Source: Roseovarius salincola
GTDB lineage: Bacteria > Pseudomonadota > Alphaproteobacteria > Rhodobacterales > Rhodobacteraceae
Assembly: GCF_026891095.1 (NCBI RefSeq)
Contig: NZ_JAPTNL010000009.1
Coordinates: 62,001-126,000 of the forward strand
Reading direction: 5' to 3'
DNA: 64,000 bases
Shown: one piece after another, positions 61,187-64,000 of the stretch
Position numbering within the stretch: position 1 is the stretch's first letter
Layout: every line of letters begins with the position of its first letter
The notes under the pieces: generated by a model
What the model was told of the DNA's origin: nothing
Databases searched by the model: none
The model's input: only the letters and a program-made list of their open reading frames with translations
Program-made: the position numbers and the translations under genes

Positions 61187-61399
61187 ATGACGACAGACCT
61201 GACAACCCGGCTTTTGACGCTCAAGGACGAAATTCGGGAGGCGAACCCCGATACGCGTCACGCCTTCGCGCCGCAACTTGGCCAACTCATCGAGATGATG
61301 GAAAGCAAGGGCCTGTCGGTGCCTGCGGACATCCACGATCTGCATGAGGATCTGGTGAACGAGTCGATCGAGGCGCAGTTCGACAACATGCCGGTTTGA
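61187..61399 (+). CDS. small conserved-looking hypothetical protein
   Basis: Protein of 70 residues, acidic, two helices expected (TTRLLTLKDEIREANPDTRH and FAPQLGQLIEMMESKGL) with a charged end (DLHEDLVNESIEAQF). Start is supported by GGAGGAGG 5 bases upstream. No family recognised. It stands between the DksA-like gene and the crotonase fusion, with 100-base gaps on both sides. Confidence 0.7.
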   Translation: MTTDLTTRLLTLKDEIREANPDTRHAFAPQLGQLIEMMESKGLSVPADIHDLHEDLVNESIEAQFDNMPV

Positions 61400-61500
61400 C
61401 CCCGACATATGCCGGAACCCCGAGGCGACGCTTGCGTGCGATGCGATTCTTCGTAGTAATTGCAGGCAGATGATTTGGGTATTCACAGGCGGGGAACGGA

Positions 61501-63561
61501 GTGACGTCGGAAGTTCACATTGAACTCAGCGACGGCATCGCGATCGTCACGCTGGATCGCCCGGTGGCCAATGCGCTGGCGCCGGGACTGCGCGTGCAAC
61601 TGGCGCAGACCCTGAATGAGGCATTCGGGCGCGACGACGTGCGCGCGCTCGTGCTGCGCGGTGCCGGTAGCGTCTTTTCCAGCGGCATCGACATTGCCGA
61701 ATATGACGGCGAACTGGCCGATCCCTGGATCGGCGATCTGTGCACCCTGATCGAGACGGCCCCCAAACCCGTGGTGGCCGCGCTGCATGGTGCGGCATTG
61801 GGCGGCGGGCTGGAACTGGCGCTGGCGGCGCATGCCCGTGTCGCCGAGTCCACGACCCGGCTGGCGCAGCCCGATCTTTCGCTCGGACTCATCCCCGGCG
61901 GCGGCGCGACGCAACGCCTGCCGCGCCTCATCGGCGCGCAGGCCTCGCTGGAATTTCTTCTGTCGGGGCAGCCTGCGCAGGCCGATGATCCGCGCCTTGC
62001 ACGGCTTTGCGACCGGCTGGTCACGGGGGACCCGCTGGCCCCGGCGCTGCAACTTGCGCGCAGTCTCGCGGATCGCGGCGCCTGGACCCCGACCCGCACG
62101 CGCAGACGCGGCCTTTCTGACCCCGAGGGTTATCAGCGCGCCGTTGCCGCCGTCACCGCCCGGATCAAGGGGAGGGAAGGCGCCGAAGCCGATTTGCTGA
62201 AATGCATCGAAGCCGCGCATCTTTTGCCCTTCGAGCAGGGGCTGGTGCTTGAGCAGACCCTGTTTCGTGACCGGCTGCGCGCGGCGGACGCGCTGTGCCG
62301 CCGCCATCTTTATACCGCCGAGCGCCGCGCGGGGATCATGCCCGAGCCGGGGCGCGCAGGCCCGGTCGACCCCCCGATGCGTGTGCTGATGCTGGGCGCG
62401 AGCGCGGAGCATGCCGAATTTTCTGTCGCTTGCCTTCTAGCGGGTCGGCAGGTCGATATCCTTTCGCCATCGGTCGAACAGGCCAATGCCGCGATCTCGC
62501 GGATTGCGCGGATTCTGGATGACAGGGTCAAGCACCGGCACCTGACGGGCGCGGCAAGGGAGGCCTGTCTGCACCGGCTGGCGGTCGCGCCGGGGCGCGA
62601 GGCGCTGGCGGCGGCCGACCTGGTGGTTGACAGCGGCGCCTGCGCCGTGCCCGAAAGCGGCGATCTGGGCGCGCACGCGATCTGGTCGGTCCTGGGCACT
62701 GCCCGCGAGATCGCCACGCGCAGGCTGGAGGTGCCTGCGCCCGACCGGCTGCTGGGGCTGCGGCTCTATCGTCCTGTGCAGAGCATGCGGCTGGTCGAAA
62801 TCCTCGTGCCCGATGCGGTGGCGCCCGAGGCGGTCGCCGGCCTGGTGCGACTGTTGGGTGAGATGGGCCGCATCGTCGTGCGCGCGACGGCAACCGGCGC
62901 AAGCGCGGGCGACGAACTTCAGACGGGACTGATGCGCGCGGCACTTGCCCTGGCCGAATGCGGCTGGTCGCCCTACGAGGTGGACGAGGCGGCGCGCGAC
63001 CTTGGCTTTGCGTCGGGACCATTCGAGACAGCCGATGCCGAAGGGTTGGAACGGGTTCTGGCGCGGCTTGACCTGATCGGTGATCTGCGCGGGCAGCAGC
63101 GCCTGGCGGGCACGTCGCTTTTATCCAGACGGATTGCGGCAGGCGCGGGCGGGCGCGCAGCGGGCAAGGGAATATACATCTACCCTGCAGAGGGCGACAA
63201 GCGGCCTGATCCTGCGATCCTTGCCTGGGCCGAGGAACGCCGGGCCAACGGGCGCGACGCGGTGCCGGAACTTGATCCGGCGCGGGCATTGCATGCGGCA
63301 TTGGTGAACGAGTCTGCGCGCCTGCTGGCGGGGCAGGTGGTTCAACGTGCGTCGGATCTGGACCTGGTGATGGTGCGGGGACTCGGCTTTGCGGCGGCGC
63401 AGGGCGGCCCGCTTTTGCAGGCGGATCTGCTGGGCCTGCTGGTACTGCTCAAGACGATGAAACAGGCGGCGCCGCTGGCATCCGCGATCTGGACACCGCA
63501 CCCGATGATCGAGGCGATGGTCAAGAATGGCGAGGGGTTCTTTCGACGCCCCGGTGCCTGA
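61501..63561 (+). CDS. enoyl-CoA hydratase/3-hydroxyacyl-CoA dehydrogenase fusion with degenerate dehydrogenase
   Basis: Protein of 686 residues with a GTG start (GGAACGGA upstream). Residues 1-280: crotonase (oxyanion loop HGAALGGGLELALAAHARV near 98-116), but the second catalytic acid is Asp125 in place of Glu (QPDLSLGLIPGGG). Residues 300-686 match 3-hydroxyacyl-CoA dehydrogenase in layout, yet the Gly-rich NAD loop is replaced by MLGASAEHAEFSVACL and the catalytic His of the GLHFFSPV motif is Arg421 (GLRLYRPVQSMRLVE). The hydratase half may work; the dehydrogenase half is probably inactive. Confidence 0.8.
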   Translation: MTSEVHIELSDGIAIVTLDRPVANALAPGLRVQLAQTLNEAFGRDDVRALVLRGAGSVFSSGIDIAEYDGELADPWIGDLCTLIETAPKPVVAALHGAALGGGLELALAAHARVAESTTRLAQPDLSLGLIPGGGATQRLPRLIGAQASLEFLLSGQPAQADDPRLARLCDRLVTGDPLAPALQLARSLADRGAWTPTRTRRRGLSDPEGYQRAVAAVTARIKGREGAEADLLKCIEAAHLLPFEQGLVLEQTLFRDRLRAADALCRRHLYTAERRAGIMPEPGRAGPVDPPMRVLMLGASAEHAEFSVACLLAGRQVDILSPSVEQANAAISRIARILDDRVKHRHLTGAAREACLHRLAVAPGREALAAADLVVDSGACAVPESGDLGAHAIWSVLGTAREIATRRLEVPAPDRLLGLRLYRPVQSMRLVEILVPDAVAPEAVAGLVRLLGEMGRIVVRATATGASAGDELQTGLMRAALALAECGWSPYEVDEAARDLGFASGPFETADAEGLERVLARLDLIGDLRGQQRLAGTSLLSRRIAAGAGGRAAGKGIYIYPAEGDKRPDPAILAWAEERRANGRDAVPELDPARALHAALVNESARLLAGQVVQRASDLDLVMVRGLGFAAAQGGPLLQADLLGLLVLLKTMKQAAPLASAIWTPHPMIEAMVKNGEGFFRRPGA

Positions 63562-63572
63562 AGCCCGCGCCC

Positions 63573-63788
63573 TCAGCCCAGCACGATCCCCACCACCACC
63601 AGCATCAGACCGAACACCGACAAAAGCAGAGCGGCGAAATTGACCGGCACGACCTTCTGAACGCGGGCGCGCAGCGCCTCGTCGCTCAGACCGGCCCTTC
63701 GGGCCTTCCACACGGTCACGATGCACCAAATCAGCCCGCCAAGCCCCAGCAGCGACAGTAGCGCGCCCAGCCAGATCAGCATCTCCAT
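63573..63788 (-). CDS. small two-helix membrane protein
   Basis: Protein of 71 residues with two helices (MLIWLGALLSLLGLGGLIWCIV and VNFAALLLSVFGLMLVVVGI) separated by a charged loop (KARRAGLSDEALRARVQK). ATG 63788 has AAAGGA upstream; an earlier ATG at 63809 is possible. Convergent with the fusion gene, 11 bases apart. Function unknown; similar small proteins are common in Rhodobacterales. Confidence 0.7.
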   Translation of the reverse strand: MEMLIWLGALLSLLGLGGLIWCIVTVWKARRAGLSDEALRARVQKVVPVNFAALLLSVFGLMLVVVGIVLG

Positions 63789-63934
63789 CTCGGTGGTCCT
63801 TTCGATCATACCGATACCGGCATGCGCCTATCCCAAGCCCTGCCGATCTGCAACTGCCGCGCGCGGCGCGAAAGCGTCTTGCAGCGGCAGGGCGGCGCGG
63901 TTAGGAGAGAACTTCCTACTGACCGGAGGATCCC

Positions 63935-64000
63935 ATGGACGAGTCAAATCCGCAGTCGAGCTACCGCGTCACCGCCGACGAACTGCGCCAGTTCATCGAG
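63935..64000 (+). CDS. DUF2312/GapR-like protein, 3' truncated
   Basis: Only the first 22 residues are in the window. A GGAGG lies 5 bases before the ATG. The start (SYRVTADELRQFIE) matches the N-terminus of the DUF2312 family, whose Caulobacter member GapR binds overtwisted, AT-rich DNA and supports replication. The rest lies outside the window. Confidence 0.7.
   Translation, partial: MDESNPQSSYRVTADELRQFIE

Overview
The window is a GC-rich alphaproteobacterial chromosome segment, almost certainly from the Rhodobacterales (Roseobacter/Paracoccus type). The evidence is the gene families seen (DUF2244, DUF2155, NDUFA12, a GapR/DUF2312 start, cytochrome c2, an aa3-type subunit I), the Paracoccus-like sox gene order, FnrL-type boxes, and near-continuous coding at high GC. 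I see no insertion sequence, prophage, integrase or CRISPR array; this looks like stable chromosome.

Layout. 0-18 kb is housekeeping: a lipoprotein-like fragment, a peptidoglycan amidase, RNase P RNA, DUF2244, a YqeY-type protein, carA, a membrane glycosyltransferase, a GntR regulator, a nucleotidase, a ubiquinone-type hydroxylase, a class V aminotransferase, two Lrp regulators facing ilvC, an EamA transporter, folP and a folB fusion, ctaD, cytochrome c2 and lipB. 18.8-19.4 kb is a non-coding stretch with three strong hairpins in front of tRNA-Leu(GAG). 19.5-21.4 kb holds a small Cys-rich secreted protein and a PLP decarboxylase.

21.5-34.2 kb is a complete thiosulfate/sulfide oxidation island. 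soxT, soxR and soxS point left; soxV, W, X, Y, Z, A, B, C, D, a second SoxW-like thioredoxin, soxE and soxF point right. Together they encode the SoxXA, SoxYZ, SoxB and SoxCD periplasmic multienzyme, its reductant supply (SoxV, SoxS, SoxW), a sulfide dehydrogenase (SoxEF), a sulfur-compound permease (SoxT) and a dithiol ArsR-type repressor (SoxR). Its intergenic DNA carries a perfect ATTC-N8-GAAT operator candidate before soxX and several hairpins or dyads that divide the operon into modules.

34-45 kb: clpPX, a GNAT enzyme, NDUFA12, an MlaD protein, DUF2155, aat, accBC, a PAS-LuxR regulator, and the queCDEF operon led by what looks like a Tte-type preQ1-I riboswitch. 45-60 kb: two coupled EamA exporters, then an acetate or acyl-compound locus: acs, a five-gene LIV-type ABC transporter, an ScfR/RamB-type regulator, a CheY-like receiver and an SLC5-STAC histidine kinase of the CbrA/CrbS type. 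60-64 kb: an orphan FliM-like protein, a DksA-type zinc protein behind an FNR box, a crotonase/hydroxyacyl-CoA dehydrogenase fusion whose dehydrogenase half looks degenerate, a small membrane protein, and the start of a GapR-like gene.

The most interesting items are the sox regulatory architecture, the acs-LIV-ScfR-SLC5 kinase locus, the preQ1 riboswitch, the hairpin cluster before tRNA-Leu, the repeat cluster with a DnaA box downstream of folP, the folB fusion, and the degenerate dehydrogenase.
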